From Tenuibacillus multivorans (GTDB lineage: Bacteria; Bacillota; Bacilli; Bacillales; Alkalibacillaceae), in contig NZ_FNIG01000006.1 in the NCBI RefSeq assembly GCF_900103915.1, positions 1 through 64,000 on the forward strand: a stretch of DNA of 64,000 bases. Direction: 5' to 3'. Shown one piece after another: positions 37,065-47,020 of the stretch. Within the stretch, counting starts at the first letter, position 1, and each line of letters opens with the position of its first letter. A model generated the notes under the pieces. It was not told the origin of the DNA. It saw nothing but the letters and a program-made list of their open reading frames with translations, and made no database searches. A program made the position numbers and the translations under genes.

Positions 37065-38411
37065 ATGTTTAAATCAGTATTAATTGCTAACCGTGGCGAA
37101 ATTGCTAGACGCGTTATTAAAACATGTAAACGGTTAAACATTAGAACCATTGCTGTTTATTCTGAAGCAGATGAACCTTCACTACATGTGAAAGAGGCTG
37201 ATGAAAGTTATTTAATCGGCCCGGCTCGTGTTAACGAAAGCTATTTAAATATCGATAAAATTATTGAAGTCGCTAAAGAGAGTCAAGCTGAAGCAATTCA
37301 TCCAGGCTATGGCCTATTAAGTGAAAACATAGATTTTGCTAAACGTTGTCAGGAAGAAGGGATCACCTTTATTGGGCCTGATTCAGATGCGATAGACCAA
37401 ATGGGTAGTAAATTAATGGCTAGAAAAACGATGGAAAATGCGGGTGTACCAATTATTCCAGGAACTAATGATCCCATTCCGACAGCGGAAGAAGCAAAGG
37501 TATTTGCCAATCAAATTGGTTATCCGATCATGCTTAAAGCGTCTCATGGTGGTGGCGGTATTGGCATGCAAATTGTAAACAATGATGAAGAGGTAGTCAA
37601 AGCATTCGAAAGTAATGCCCATCGTGCTAAACAATTTTTCGGTGATGGCACCATGTTTATTGAAAAGGTGATCGAGAATGCCCACCATGTTGAAATCCAA
37701 TTATTAGCAGACCAACATGGAAACGTACTGCATTTATTCGATCGCGAGTGTTCCATTCAACGTCGTCACCAAAAAGTGATAGAAGAAGCGCCATCGCCAT
37801 TATTAACAGAAGAAACTAGACAGCAGATGGCAGATGCAGCGGTAAAAGCCGCGAAAGCAATCCATTATAAAAATGCCGGAACCATTGAATTTTTAGTCGA
37901 TGAAAATCAAAACTTTTATTTCTTAGAAATGAATACTCGATTACAGGTTGAACATCCAGTAACAGAAGAGATTACCGGAATTGACCTCGTTGAACAGCAA
38001 TTAAAGGTAGCTTATGGTGAAGAATTAAGCCTTAAGCAAAATGATTTATCGATTCAAGGGCACGCAATCGAAGCCCGAATTTATGCGGAAGATCCTAAAA
38101 CATTTTTCCCTTCACCGGGGACGATTACAGAATTACAGCTTCCAGAAGATGTTTTTATTCGACATGACATCGCGATTGAATCCAATTATCAGATTACACC
38201 TTATTACGACCCAATGATTGCCAAATTGATCGTAAAAGGTGATACTAGAGAGGAAGCAGTTGTTAATCTTAAGAACGCATTAAATGATTATAAAGTTGAA
38301 GGCATTAAGACAAACCTTCCATTATTAAGAGATATTGTCGACATTCAAGCCTTTAAAGATGGACATACGCGTACATCATTTATAAATGAATTCATTTTAA
38401 TTAACCAATAG
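37065..38411 (+). CDS. yngH: biotin carboxylase subunit of methylcrotonyl-CoA carboxylase
   Basis: 448 residues, the size of stand-alone biotin carboxylases. ATP-grasp motifs LKASHGGGGIGMQIV, EAPSPLLTE and the catalytic EMNTRLQVEHPVTEEITG are intact. It carboxylates biotin on the carrier encoded next. With the carboxyltransferase YngE it should form methylcrotonyl-CoA carboxylase, although such sequences resemble acetyl/propionyl-CoA carboxylases; the operon decides. Confidence 0.94.
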   Translation: MFKSVLIANRGEIARRVIKTCKRLNIRTIAVYSEADEPSLHVKEADESYLIGPARVNESYLNIDKIIEVAKESQAEAIHPGYGLLSENIDFAKRCQEEGITFIGPDSDAIDQMGSKLMARKTMENAGVPIIPGTNDPIPTAEEAKVFANQIGYPIMLKASHGGGGIGMQIVNNDEEVVKAFESNAHRAKQFFGDGTMFIEKVIENAHHVEIQLLADQHGNVLHLFDRECSIQRRHQKVIEEAPSPLLTEETRQQMADAAVKAAKAIHYKNAGTIEFLVDENQNFYFLEMNTRLQVEHPVTEEITGIDLVEQQLKVAYGEELSLKQNDLSIQGHAIEARIYAEDPKTFFPSPGTITELQLPEDVFIRHDIAIESNYQITPYYDPMIAKLIVKGDTREEAVVNLKNALNDYKVEGIKTNLPLLRDIVDIQAFKDGHTRTSFINEFILINQ

Positions 38412-38423
38412 GAGGAATCAATC

Positions 38424-38636
38424 ATGAAAGAAGTAGTTGCAAACATGGCAGGAAACGTATGGAAAGTCGTTGTAAATGAAGGAGATCAAGTGGACAGTGG
38501 GCAAGATGTTGTTATTTTAGAATCCATGAAAATGGAAATCCCAATTGCGGCTGAAGCAGCTGGAAGCGTTAAAGAGTTAAAAGTTAATGAGGGCGACTTT
38601 GTTAATGAGGGAGACGTTATCGCGATTATCGAATAA
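38424..38636 (+). CDS. yngHB: biotin carboxyl carrier protein
   Basis: 70 residues, a single biotinyl domain. The biotinylated lysine is Lys36 in ESMKMEIP, centred between two symmetric half-domains (NVWKVVVNEGDQVDSGQDV and GSVKELKVNEGDFVNEGDV). Twelve bases after yngH with GGAGGAAT, so made with it. In B. subtilis this small gene (yngXX/yngHB) was long overlooked. Confidence 0.95.
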   Translation: MKEVVANMAGNVWKVVVNEGDQVDSGQDVVILESMKMEIPIAAEAAGSVKELKVNEGDFVNEGDVIAIIE

Positions 38637-38670
38637 ATAATCTATCTGTTTAAAAAAGGAGAATCATAAT

Positions 38671-39573
38671 ATGAGTCTTCCAAAACAAGTAATAATTAAA
38701 GAAGTAGGTCCACGAGACGGTCTACAAAATGAAAAAGAGGAGATTAAAACAGAGGATAAAATTGAATGGATAAACCAGTTATCGGAAACTGGTTTATCCT
38801 ATATTGAATTGACTTCATTCGTACATCCAAAATGGATTCCGCAACTGAAGGATGCCGTTGAAGTCGCTCGCTCCGTAGAACGTAAAGACGGGATTACCTA
38901 TGCCGCATTAGTCCCGAACATGAAAGGACTTGAGCGTGCATTAGAGGCTGATGTCGATGAAGTATCTATTTTTATGTCGGCTAGTGAGTCACACAACAAG
39001 AAAAATATTAATAAATCTATCAACGAAACGTATCCTATTTTAAAAAAAGTGGTAGAGGAAGCCAAAGAAGCAGGTAAATCTGTAAGAGGTTATGTATCAA
39101 CTGTTTTTGGCTGTCCTTATGACGGGAGAGTTGATGAACAGCAGGTGATTGATGTTTGTCAAAACCTATTTGATATGGGAATTGATGAATTATCTCTAGG
39201 CGATACGATCGGAGTGGCTAATCCTATTCAGGTTGGCCAATTCTTAGATTTAATCGAAGATAAGTTTTCAAAAGATCAAATTGCGTTACATTTCCATGAC
39301 ACGCGTGGTATGGCATTAGCCAATACACTTGTGTCTTTGGAAAAAGGCTACTATATCTTTGACGGATCAGTTGGTGGATTAGGCGGTTGCCCTTATGCTA
39401 AGGGAGCTTCCGGAAATGTGTCGACTGATGATCTTGTTCATATGCTTCATGAGATGGGAGTCCAAACAGGTATAGATTTAAACCAAATACTTAAAGCCGG
39501 TTCCTTTATTCAAGATAAAATTGATAAACCTTTACCGAGTAAACAAATGAACATTTACCGTAAATCTTCATAA
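38671..39573 (+). CDS. yngG: hydroxymethylglutaryl-CoA lyase
   Basis: 300 residues, DRE-TIM barrel. Motifs VGPRDGLQNE, LHFHDTRGMALANTL and the signature with catalytic Cys, SVGGLGGCPYAKGASGNVST. It splits HMG-CoA into acetoacetate and acetyl-CoA, the last step of leucine degradation. AAAAAAGGAG precedes ATG 38671. Confidence 0.96.
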   Translation: MSLPKQVIIKEVGPRDGLQNEKEEIKTEDKIEWINQLSETGLSYIELTSFVHPKWIPQLKDAVEVARSVERKDGITYAALVPNMKGLERALEADVDEVSIFMSASESHNKKNINKSINETYPILKKVVEEAKEAGKSVRGYVSTVFGCPYDGRVDEQQVIDVCQNLFDMGIDELSLGDTIGVANPIQVGQFLDLIEDKFSKDQIALHFHDTRGMALANTLVSLEKGYYIFDGSVGGLGGCPYAKGASGNVSTDDLVHMLHEMGVQTGIDLNQILKAGSFIQDKIDKPLPSKQMNIYRKSS

Positions 39574-39588
39574 GAGAGGAGTGACCAT

Positions 39589-40368
39589 TTGAGTACTGTT
39601 ACATTTGATATTGTAGATAACTACATGGGGATTATCAAATTAAATCGACCTGAAGCAGCAAATGCCTTTTCTAGACAACTATTAAGAGACTTTCATCATG
39701 CTATTGATGAGGCCGAAAGGCATCAACAATTAAGAGCCATGATCATTATGGCAGAAGGTGAAAAAGCATTTTGTGCCGGAGCTGACTTAAAAGAACGTTC
39801 CACGATGACACAGGATGAAGTCGTTGAAACAGTTGCTGAAATCGGAAAAATCGTTTCGCGCGTTGAATCTATCGAAATTCCGACTATAGCTGCTATAAAT
39901 GGAGCAGCATTTGGTGGAGGGTTAGAACTAACACTTGGTTGTGATATTCGTATCGCAAGTGATAACGCTAAAATGGGGCTAACTGAAACATCTTTAGCTA
40001 TCATTCCTGGTGCAGGGGGTACTCAGCGACTAGCGCGATTAATTGGTTTAAGTAAAGCTAAATATTATATTTTAACCGCTAAACGATTTGATAGTTTCGA
40101 AGGTAAAGAGATTGGTTTAATAGAAGAAGTGGTACCATTAAATGAGCTCCAGTCTAAAGCATTTGAAATCGCTCAACAAATCGCTTCTAATGGCCCGGTC
40201 GGTGTAAAAATGGCTAAACAAGCGATTGACCAGGGCTTTGATCAAGATATTAAAGCAGGCTTAGCTATTGAAAGAAAAAGTTATATGAAGACAATTCCAA
40301 CAACAGATCGGCTAGAAGCACTCCAAGCATTTAAAGAAAAAAGAAAACCAAACTTCAAAGGTGAATAA
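39589..40368 (+). CDS. yngF: enoyl-CoA hydratase, probably methylglutaconyl-CoA hydratase
   Basis: 259 residues; TTG start 39589 behind AGAGGAG. Crotonase fold with oxyanion-hole segments FCAGADLKER and GAAFGGGLELTLGCD, and catalytic acid region SLAIIPGAGGTQRLARLIG. In this operon it should hydrate 3-methylglutaconyl-CoA to HMG-CoA, between the carboxylase and the lyase. Confidence 0.93.
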   Translation: MSTVTFDIVDNYMGIIKLNRPEAANAFSRQLLRDFHHAIDEAERHQQLRAMIIMAEGEKAFCAGADLKERSTMTQDEVVETVAEIGKIVSRVESIEIPTIAAINGAAFGGGLELTLGCDIRIASDNAKMGLTETSLAIIPGAGGTQRLARLIGLSKAKYYILTAKRFDSFEGKEIGLIEEVVPLNELQSKAFEIAQQIASNGPVGVKMAKQAIDQGFDQDIKAGLAIERKSYMKTIPTTDRLEALQAFKEKRKPNFKGE

Positions 40369-40386
40369 CTGAAAGGGTGAGAATAA

Positions 40387-41916
40387 ATGGCAAAAAATCA
40401 AATGCATGAAGAATTACGAGAACGCATTGAACAAGGCGGGGCCGAAAAGTACCATCAGAAAAACGCTGATAAAGGCAAAATGTTCGTTCGTGAACGTTTA
40501 AGAATGCTTTTTGATGAAGATTTAGATATTGAAGATGCCTTTTTTGCTAATTGTATGGATGGTTCACTACCAGCAGATGGTGTTGTCACAGGAATTGGTA
40601 TAGTAAACGGGCAAACGGTTTGTGTCATGGCGAACGACTCAACGGTTAAAGCAGGATCATGGGGTAAACGTACTGTTGAAAAAATAATTCGCATACAAGA
40701 AACAGCTATGAAATTAGAAGTTCCAATGCTATATTTAGTAGATTCGGCAGGTGCACGTATAACAGACCAAATTGAAATGTTCCCTAATCGACGTGGAGCA
40801 GGACGTATTTTCTATAACCAAGTTAAAATGTCTGGTCGCGTGCCACAAATTTGTTTGTTATTTGGTCCATCAGCTGCAGGTGGTGCATACATACCAGCCT
40901 TCTGTGATATCGTCGTTATGGTAGACGGAAACGCATCCATGTATCTTGGGTCACCACGTATGGCCGAAAAAGTTATTGGTGAAAAAGTAACGCTTGAAGA
41001 AATGGGCGGAGCGCGTATGCACTGTTCCGTATCAGGTGTTGGTGACGTATTAGTTTCCAGTGAACAAGAAGCGATTGAATATGCGCAAAAATATTTAACC
41101 TATTTTCCTGAAAACTTCCGAAGTAAACCACCTGTTCTAGATGCTATTCAGCCAGAAGCATTTGAAAAATCCATCAGCGATTTAATTCCAGAAAACCAAA
41201 ATGCCCCATTTGATATGCTTGAATTAATCAAACGTTTGATTGATAAAGACAGTTTTTGTGAAATCAAGCGAGAGTTTGCAAAAGAAATCATTACAGGTCT
41301 TGCGCGAATTAACGGACAGGCTGTCGGAATTATTGCTAACCAACCGAGAATGAAGGGTGGCGTATTATTCCATGACTCGGCTGATAAAGCAGCTAAGTTT
41401 ATTCAATTATGTGATGCCTTCAACATTCCACTTGTGTTCTTAGCTGATATACCAGGGTTCATGATTGGAACTAAAGTTGAACGTGCAGGAATTATCCGCC
41501 ATGGAGCTAAAATGATCTCAGCCATGAGTGAAGCTTCAGTACCTAAAATTTCTGTCGTCGTACGTAAAGCATATGGTGCTGGATTATATGCAATGGCAGG
41601 TCCAGCTTTTGAGCCAGATGTTACCATTGCGTTTCCGACAGCACAAATCGCCGTAATGGGACCAGAGGCTGCTGTCAATGCTGTTTATGCTAACAAGATT
41701 GCTGAGCTTCCTGAAGAAGAACGGCCAGCATTTATAAAAGAGAAACATGAGGAATATAAAGAGAATATCGATATTTACCGATTAGCTTCTGAAATGGTGA
41801 TCGATGACATCGTTCAACCGGATGATTTAAGAGATCACTTAAATAAACGTTTAGAAGCTTATCAATCTAAAAATCTAACATTTACTGAACGTAAACATGG
41901 TGTTTATCCGGTTTAA
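40387..41916 (+). CDS. yngE: carboxyltransferase subunit of methylcrotonyl-CoA carboxylase
   Basis: 509 residues, acyl-CoA carboxylase beta family. Oxyanion-hole segments YLVDSAGARITDQ, GPSAAGGAYIPAFCD, FLADIPGFMIGTKVE and AYGAGLYAMAG are intact. It transfers CO2 from the carrier biotin to 3-methylcrotonyl-CoA (predicted from the operon). Last gene, followed by a terminator. Confidence 0.94.
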   Translation: MAKNQMHEELRERIEQGGAEKYHQKNADKGKMFVRERLRMLFDEDLDIEDAFFANCMDGSLPADGVVTGIGIVNGQTVCVMANDSTVKAGSWGKRTVEKIIRIQETAMKLEVPMLYLVDSAGARITDQIEMFPNRRGAGRIFYNQVKMSGRVPQICLLFGPSAAGGAYIPAFCDIVVMVDGNASMYLGSPRMAEKVIGEKVTLEEMGGARMHCSVSGVGDVLVSSEQEAIEYAQKYLTYFPENFRSKPPVLDAIQPEAFEKSISDLIPENQNAPFDMLELIKRLIDKDSFCEIKREFAKEIITGLARINGQAVGIIANQPRMKGGVLFHDSADKAAKFIQLCDAFNIPLVFLADIPGFMIGTKVERAGIIRHGAKMISAMSEASVPKISVVVRKAYGAGLYAMAGPAFEPDVTIAFPTAQIAVMGPEAAVNAVYANKIAELPEEERPAFIKEKHEEYKENIDIYRLASEMVIDDIVQPDDLRDHLNKRLEAYQSKNLTFTERKHGVYPV

Positions 41917-41930
41917 ACTAAAGACATTTA

Positions 41931-41962
41931 GACCTCGCTGAATAATAGGCGAGGTCCTTTTA
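41931..41962 (+). terminator. terminator of the leucine catabolic operon
   Basis: gacctcgc tgaataatag gcgaggtc stem followed by CTTTTATT. Confidence 0.8.
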
Positions 41963-41978
41963 TTAGGGGGTATGGCTA

Positions 41979-43631
41979 ATGACGTACGATGTTATTGTAG
42001 TTGGTGCTGGTTTAGCAGGACTCGTCGCAACAGCAGAGATGGCCGATAAAGGTAAAAAGGTTCTGCTATTAGACCAAGAACCAAAAAACTCATTAGGCGG
42101 ACAAGCCTGGTGGTCCTTTGGCGGTCTATTTTTAGTTGATTCACCAGAACAAAGGAGAATGGGCATAAAAGATTCTCAGGAATTAGCATGGCAGGACTGG
42201 ATGGGATCGGCCGGATTTGACCGACTAGATGATGAAGACCAATGGGCAAGGAAGTGGGCAGAAGCTTATGTTGATTTTGCTGCCAATGAAAAGCGGGAAT
42301 GGCTACAAAGCATGGGGATTAAATTTTTCCCCGTCATAGGATGGGCAGAACGAGGTGGATACCTTGCAGAAGGACATGGAAATTCTGTTCCCCGTTTTCA
42401 TATTGTTTGGGGAACTGGACCAGCCATTGTTGAAGCCTTTGAAAAACGCGTTCGAAAGCATATGGAGAATCAATTAGTTACATATTTTCCACGCCACCGT
42501 GTTGATGAATTATTGAGTTATGAAAGTACGGTGATTGGTGTAAAAGGTTCCATTTTAGAGTCTAGCACAGCTAAAAGGGGTGAAAAAAGCTCTCGAACTG
42601 TTATCGATGTATTTGAATACCATGCCGATTCCATTGTCGTATCAAGTGGTGGAGTCGGGGCTAACCTTGATTTAATACGACGGAATTGGCCAGAACAATT
42701 AGGACAACCACCAGAAAATATGATTTTAGGTGTACCTGACCATGTTGATGGGCGTATGCTAGATATCAGCGAGAGAGTAGGAGGACGCATAGTCAATCGA
42801 GATCGCATGTGGCACTACACAGAAGGTATCAAGAACTGGGATCCTGTTTGGACAAATCATGGAATTCGAATATTACCTGGACCTTCATCCATGTGGTTAG
42901 ATGCTGAGGGGAATCGTTTCCCAGCGCCTAATTTTCCAGGATTTGATACACTTGGTACCCTTGAGACCATCATGAAAACAGGGTACGATTATTCATGGTT
43001 TATCTTAACTGAAAGAATTATTGAAAAAGAGTTTGCGTTATCAGGGTCTGAGCAAAATCCAGATTTAACTGGTAAAAGCTTTAGAAAGCTACTGGAAAGG
43101 CTGAAAAAGGGAGCACCAGGACCGGTTAAACATTTTATGGACAAAGGTGAAGATTTTGCTGTGGCGGATAATCTATCTGATTTAGTAAAACAAATGAACC
43201 AACTCGTTGATGACGATTTGATAGATGAAGATCACATTCGTCAACAAATAGAAGCAAGAGATCGCGAAATTGAGAATAAATTTACAAAAGACCTGCAAAT
43301 TACGGCTATAAGAGGATCTCGTTTTCACCTTGGTGATCGGTTAATCCGAACAGCCAAACCACATAAAATTCTTGATCCAAAAAATGGACCATTAATCGCT
43401 GTTCGATTAAACATCATTAGTAGGAAAACATTAGGCGGATTACAAACTGATTTATCCGGAAGAGTTTTAAATTCGGAAGGACAACCCATCAAAGGATTAT
43501 ACGCAGCCGGTGAAGCTGCTGGCTTTGGTGGTGGAGGTGTTCATGGTTATCGGGCGTTAGAAGGCACATTTTTGGGTGGGTGTTTATTTACTGGAAAAGT
43601 AGTAGGCGAAACTTTAGGTAATTATAGTTAA
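41979..43631 (+). CDS. FAD-dependent dehydrogenase, COG3573 type
   Basis: 550 residues. N-terminal FAD site VIVVGAGLAGLVATAEMADKG and ...LLDQEP, then GGQAWWSFGGLF, and a C-terminal AAGEAAGFGGGGVHGYRALEG. It belongs to the fumarate-reductase/3-ketosteroid-dehydrogenase-like flavoproteins. No cytochrome or partner subunit is adjacent and the substrate is unknown. It follows the operon terminator but has no clear promoter of its own, so read-through is possible. AGGGGGTATGG precedes the start. Confidence 0.88.
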   Translation: MTYDVIVVGAGLAGLVATAEMADKGKKVLLLDQEPKNSLGGQAWWSFGGLFLVDSPEQRRMGIKDSQELAWQDWMGSAGFDRLDDEDQWARKWAEAYVDFAANEKREWLQSMGIKFFPVIGWAERGGYLAEGHGNSVPRFHIVWGTGPAIVEAFEKRVRKHMENQLVTYFPRHRVDELLSYESTVIGVKGSILESSTAKRGEKSSRTVIDVFEYHADSIVVSSGGVGANLDLIRRNWPEQLGQPPENMILGVPDHVDGRMLDISERVGGRIVNRDRMWHYTEGIKNWDPVWTNHGIRILPGPSSMWLDAEGNRFPAPNFPGFDTLGTLETIMKTGYDYSWFILTERIIEKEFALSGSEQNPDLTGKSFRKLLERLKKGAPGPVKHFMDKGEDFAVADNLSDLVKQMNQLVDDDLIDEDHIRQQIEARDREIENKFTKDLQITAIRGSRFHLGDRLIRTAKPHKILDPKNGPLIAVRLNIISRKTLGGLQTDLSGRVLNSEGQPIKGLYAAGEAAGFGGGGVHGYRALEGTFLGGCLFTGKVVGETLGNYS

Positions 43632-43916
43632 TCATAATTTTATTATGTTAACACAAATGTATAACTAATATCTATGATTGCTTGAATCAAAATAAGGATA
43701 TAATAAATAGGAACAGGGCTGCAAACCATTCCCTTTTTATGTTTTAAACCGCAACATCGGTTTCAGTATTTGATGGAAAAAATATTTGTCATGAGGTAAA
43801 ATTAATTAAGAGAAATTTATAGAGGGGGTAATATCGTAATTATCCTCCTAATAGATTCAAAAAACGATTTATTATAAAACACCTATATATAGGTAAATCA
43901 AAAAGGGGGAGCTAAC

Positions 43917-44480
43917 ATGACAAAGAGCATTAAAAAGGATTTGTCAGAAGACCAACGCGAAGAATTACTCAGTACATTGAAGGCTCGTTTTGAAAAGAAC
44001 ATGAACCGCCATGAAGGTCTTGAATGGGCTGATGTTCAAGCAAAACTGGAAGCTAATACTGAAAAACTGTGGTCGCTCAATGAAATGGAAAAAACTGAAG
44101 GTGAACCGGATGTTGTTGGTCATGAGAATGACGAATACATTTTTTATGACTGTTCAGCGGAAAGTCCAAAAGGTCGCAGAAGTGTTTGTTATGACCGTAA
44201 AGGGCTGGAGTTAAGAACAAAACATAAACCGGAAAATAACGCTATTGATATGGCAACTGACATGGGCATTGAACTTTTAACGGAAGAAGAATACCGAGCG
44301 TTGCAGGAACTTGGTACTTTCGATAAGAAAACCTCGAGCTGGGTGCAAACACCCTCTAATATTAGAGAGCTAGGCGGTGCTCTTTTTTGCGATTATCGAT
44401 ATGGACACGTCTTCGTGTATCACAACGGTGCGTCCTCTTACTATGGTGCCAGAGGTTTTCGTGGCTCTCTAAGGGTCTAA
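43917..44480 (+). CDS. DUF4256 family protein
   Basis: 187 residues, soluble. Family marks are HEGLEWADVQAKLEAN, GEPDVVGHE, FYDCSAESPKGRRSVCYDR and the C-terminal FVYHNGASSYYGARGFRGSL. Function unknown. The 285-base leader (43632-43916) has a likely promoter (TATAAT near 43697) and a hairpin at 43821-43849 where agagggggtaat pairs imperfectly with attatcctcct. AGGGGGAG precedes ATG 43917. Confidence 0.88.
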   Translation: MTKSIKKDLSEDQREELLSTLKARFEKNMNRHEGLEWADVQAKLEANTEKLWSLNEMEKTEGEPDVVGHENDEYIFYDCSAESPKGRRSVCYDRKGLELRTKHKPENNAIDMATDMGIELLTEEEYRALQELGTFDKKTSSWVQTPSNIRELGGALFCDYRYGHVFVYHNGASSYYGARGFRGSLRV

Positions 44481-44572
44481 ATTTTGCACGAAGTAGAGGC
44501 ATTATATATCTCCTGTTACTTCGCCAAACCCCCATAGTAATAGAAAGAAGTTGGATACTATAAAGACGAATT

Positions 44573-44590
44573 CACTTAAGAATTCGCCTT
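44573..44590 (-). terminator. weak terminator hairpin after the acyl-CoA synthetase gene
   Basis: On the minus strand ggcgaattc ... gaattcgtc pair and are followed by TTTA. It also follows the DUF4256 gene on the plus strand. Confidence 0.45.
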
Positions 44591-44598
44591 TAAAAAAA

Positions 44599-46548
44599 TT
44601 AATTAGTTTCTACCCCTTTGCCAAGTTCTCGAATTTGTTCGACCACTTGAGGGTTTTCTAAAGCAGAAAGATCTCCGGCATCTTTATCTAAATAAGACGC
44701 TTTAATTGCACGCCTCATGACCTTGGCATTACGTGTTTTCGGTAAATCTTCAACAATATGCACTATTCTTGGAGCAATCGCCTTTCCTAAACGTTGAATC
44801 GCATGGTCGACCAAGACCTCTTTAAGATCTTGTTCACTTAATGGTTGCTCTTTAATAACGACAAACGCAATTGGTTTTTCACCTTTGACCTCATCTGGAA
44901 CACCAATAACACCGGCTTCAACAACATCAGAGTGTTCAACGAAAACAGATTCTAATTCAGCTGGTCCTAAACGCTTACCAGCAACATTTAACGTATCGTC
45001 TGATCGACCTGTAATGGTGTAGAATCCTTCATCATCATTAATCACCCAATCTCCATGTACCCATGTGTCTTTATAGCGGCTCCAGTAGGTATCTTCATAA
45101 CGTTCGTTTTCTTTATAAAAACCATTGGTCATCCCAACCCAAGGCTGTTTAAGGACTAATTCACCAACTTCATTGCGAACTGATTGGCCGTCATCATCGT
45201 AAACATCTACATCCATACCAGGTAAAGCCGCATTAAAAGAAACAGGTGCAATGGGTTTAACTAATACATTACCGAAGATACCACCTGAAATTTCAGTACC
45301 TCCTGAGTAATTAAAAATCGGGATTTCACGTTTACAAACCTTCTCAAAAAGCCACATCCAAGGCTCTTCATTCCATGGTTCACCAGTTGATCCAATCATT
45401 TTAAGTGATGATAAATCGTGCTTTGTGACATAGCTTTCATCTAAATTCATAATGGATCGGATTAATGTAGGTGATATACCTAAATGAGTGACTTGATGTC
45501 TTTCAACAATCTCCCAAATTCGACTAGGTGTAGGGTAATCAGGTGTACCTTCAAACATCATAATGGTAGCACCATTTAATAATCCACCATAAACTAAAAA
45601 TGGACCCATCATCCAACCCATGTCCGTATACCAAAATAATGTATCTTTTTTGCAAACATCCATACACAATCCAGCATCAAACGCTGATTTTAAAGGAAAC
45701 CCATTATGAGTGTGTAAAGCACCTTTTGGTTTACCTGTTGTACCTGATGTGTAAATAATCATGTATGGATCGTTTCCATTCGTTTGTTTCGTTTCGAATT
45801 GTTTGTTATCTGATTTTAATTCATTCCATGATACATCTATGTCGTTCCAGGAAGTAGTTGAATTTGTTCGATTAACTACAATCACATGTTCGATAGAAGG
45901 AGAGGAGGCTGCAGCTTGATCTGCCTCATGTTTTAAATTCACAACCTTACCGCGTCTAAAAAATCCATCGGTTGTTAACAAGTATCTGGCATGAGCTGCG
46001 TTAATCCGTTTAGCAACAGCTTCTGATTTATAACCGGAGAAAGCAGGAGAGAAGATAGCTCCAACTTTTGAAATAGCAAGCATTCCAATGACTGTTTCTG
46101 GAATCATTGGCATGTAAATTGTGATAACATCTTTTTCGCGAACACCTAATTCAACTAAACCATTAGCTAGGCGATTAACTTCATCATAAAGCTCAGAAAA
46201 CGTATATTTCACAATGTCACCATCATCGGACTCCCAAATTAAAGCGTTTTCATTTTTCATCGAATTATCAAGAGCCCATTTATCCAAGGCATTGTGAGCC
46301 ACATTCATTTGGCCATTCACAAACCATTCAGGATACATAATCCCTTTATCAAAATTTACAACTTCATCATAACCTTGATACCAGTCAATTTCTAAGGCTT
46401 TTATAGCTTGATCCCAAAAAGAACTTATATCATGTATAGAGTGATTAAAGAAATCATTGTACTGATCAAAACCAGCTTGCTGCATAAACTTATATAAGCG
46501 TGTCTGTTTTTTATAGTCTTCAGTTGGAAACCATACTGCTTTTGACAA
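44599..46548 (-). CDS. acetyl-CoA-synthetase-like AMP-forming ligase
   Basis: 649 residues, the length and domain layout of Acs/propionyl-CoA synthetases. TTG start 46548 behind GGGGG. P loop IYTSGTTGKPKGALHTH, hinge GRSDDTLNVAGKRLGPAELE, and KTRNAKVMRRAIKA, where the catalytic and acetylation-sensitive lysine sits (Acs has KTRSGKIMRR). Acetate, propionate or acetoacetate are possible substrates; YtcI of B. subtilis is a likely relative. Monocistronic. Confidence 0.88.
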   Translation of the reverse strand: MSKAVWFPTEDYKKQTRLYKFMQQAGFDQYNDFFNHSIHDISSFWDQAIKALEIDWYQGYDEVVNFDKGIMYPEWFVNGQMNVAHNALDKWALDNSMKNENALIWESDDGDIVKYTFSELYDEVNRLANGLVELGVREKDVITIYMPMIPETVIGMLAISKVGAIFSPAFSGYKSEAVAKRINAAHARYLLTTDGFFRRGKVVNLKHEADQAAASSPSIEHVIVVNRTNSTTSWNDIDVSWNELKSDNKQFETKQTNGNDPYMIIYTSGTTGKPKGALHTHNGFPLKSAFDAGLCMDVCKKDTLFWYTDMGWMMGPFLVYGGLLNGATIMMFEGTPDYPTPSRIWEIVERHQVTHLGISPTLIRSIMNLDESYVTKHDLSSLKMIGSTGEPWNEEPWMWLFEKVCKREIPIFNYSGGTEISGGIFGNVLVKPIAPVSFNAALPGMDVDVYDDDGQSVRNEVGELVLKQPWVGMTNGFYKENERYEDTYWSRYKDTWVHGDWVINDDEGFYTITGRSDDTLNVAGKRLGPAELESVFVEHSDVVEAGVIGVPDEVKGEKPIAFVVIKEQPLSEQDLKEVLVDHAIQRLGKAIAPRIVHIVEDLPKTRNAKVMRRAIKASYLDKDAGDLSALENPQVVEQIRELGKGVETN

Positions 46549-46640
46549 AGTAAAACCCCCTAGATAGAATATTCTTAATTTTATCTTACTATAGATGGTA
46601 TAATGAATAAATAGAAAATAGAGGATTTGAGGGAATTATT

Positions 46641-46847
46641 ATGTTTTTAATGGTATTGATTATGGGAATCATTTTTGTGATCGCAGTTATTTATAAATTT
46701 TTTAGGGAACCTATTTATAATTCGAAAACAAAATCGTATCTATTATTAGTTATTACGATATTTACGATGATGATAGGATTGACTCTGATATCATTTGTAT
46801 TTTTAATTATTTTTATTTTAACATTAGAATTAAACGAAAAAGACTAA
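46641..46847 (+). CDS. small membrane protein, 68 aa
   Basis: Two hydrophobic helices (residues 1-18 and about 32-60) joined by a basic loop with KFFREPIYNSKTKSY, ending ELNEKD. GAGGGAA precedes ATG 46641. No family recognised; isolated between the acyl-CoA synthetase gene and a minus-strand mini-gene. Confidence 0.55.
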   Translation: MFLMVLIMGIIFVIAVIYKFFREPIYNSKTKSYLLLVITIFTMMIGLTLISFVFLIIFILTLELNEKD

Positions 46848-46930
46848 AATTAGCAAACACTAATTAAAAGATTCATTTTTGATTACTTCTGATAATATAT
46901 GTTATGTAAACCTAAATAAAAATAAAAAAT

Positions 46931-47020
46931 CTAATACCGAATGCGCCATGCCGGTGTTAGAATTAGGCTAAAGATTAACATTATTAGCATTAGTGTAAAT
47001 ATTTTCTTAATCGTAAACAT
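46931..47020 (-). CDS. possible 29-residue membrane peptide
   Basis: ATG 47020 is preceded by AAGGGGTAAT with good spacing. The peptide starts MFTIKKIFTLMLIMLIFSLI and ends TPAWRIRY: a basic start, one membrane helix and a charged end. Too short for standard gene calling. The surrounding 46848-47241 contains no other gene. Confidence 0.4.
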   Translation of the reverse strand: MFTIKKIFTLMLIMLIFSLILTPAWRIRY

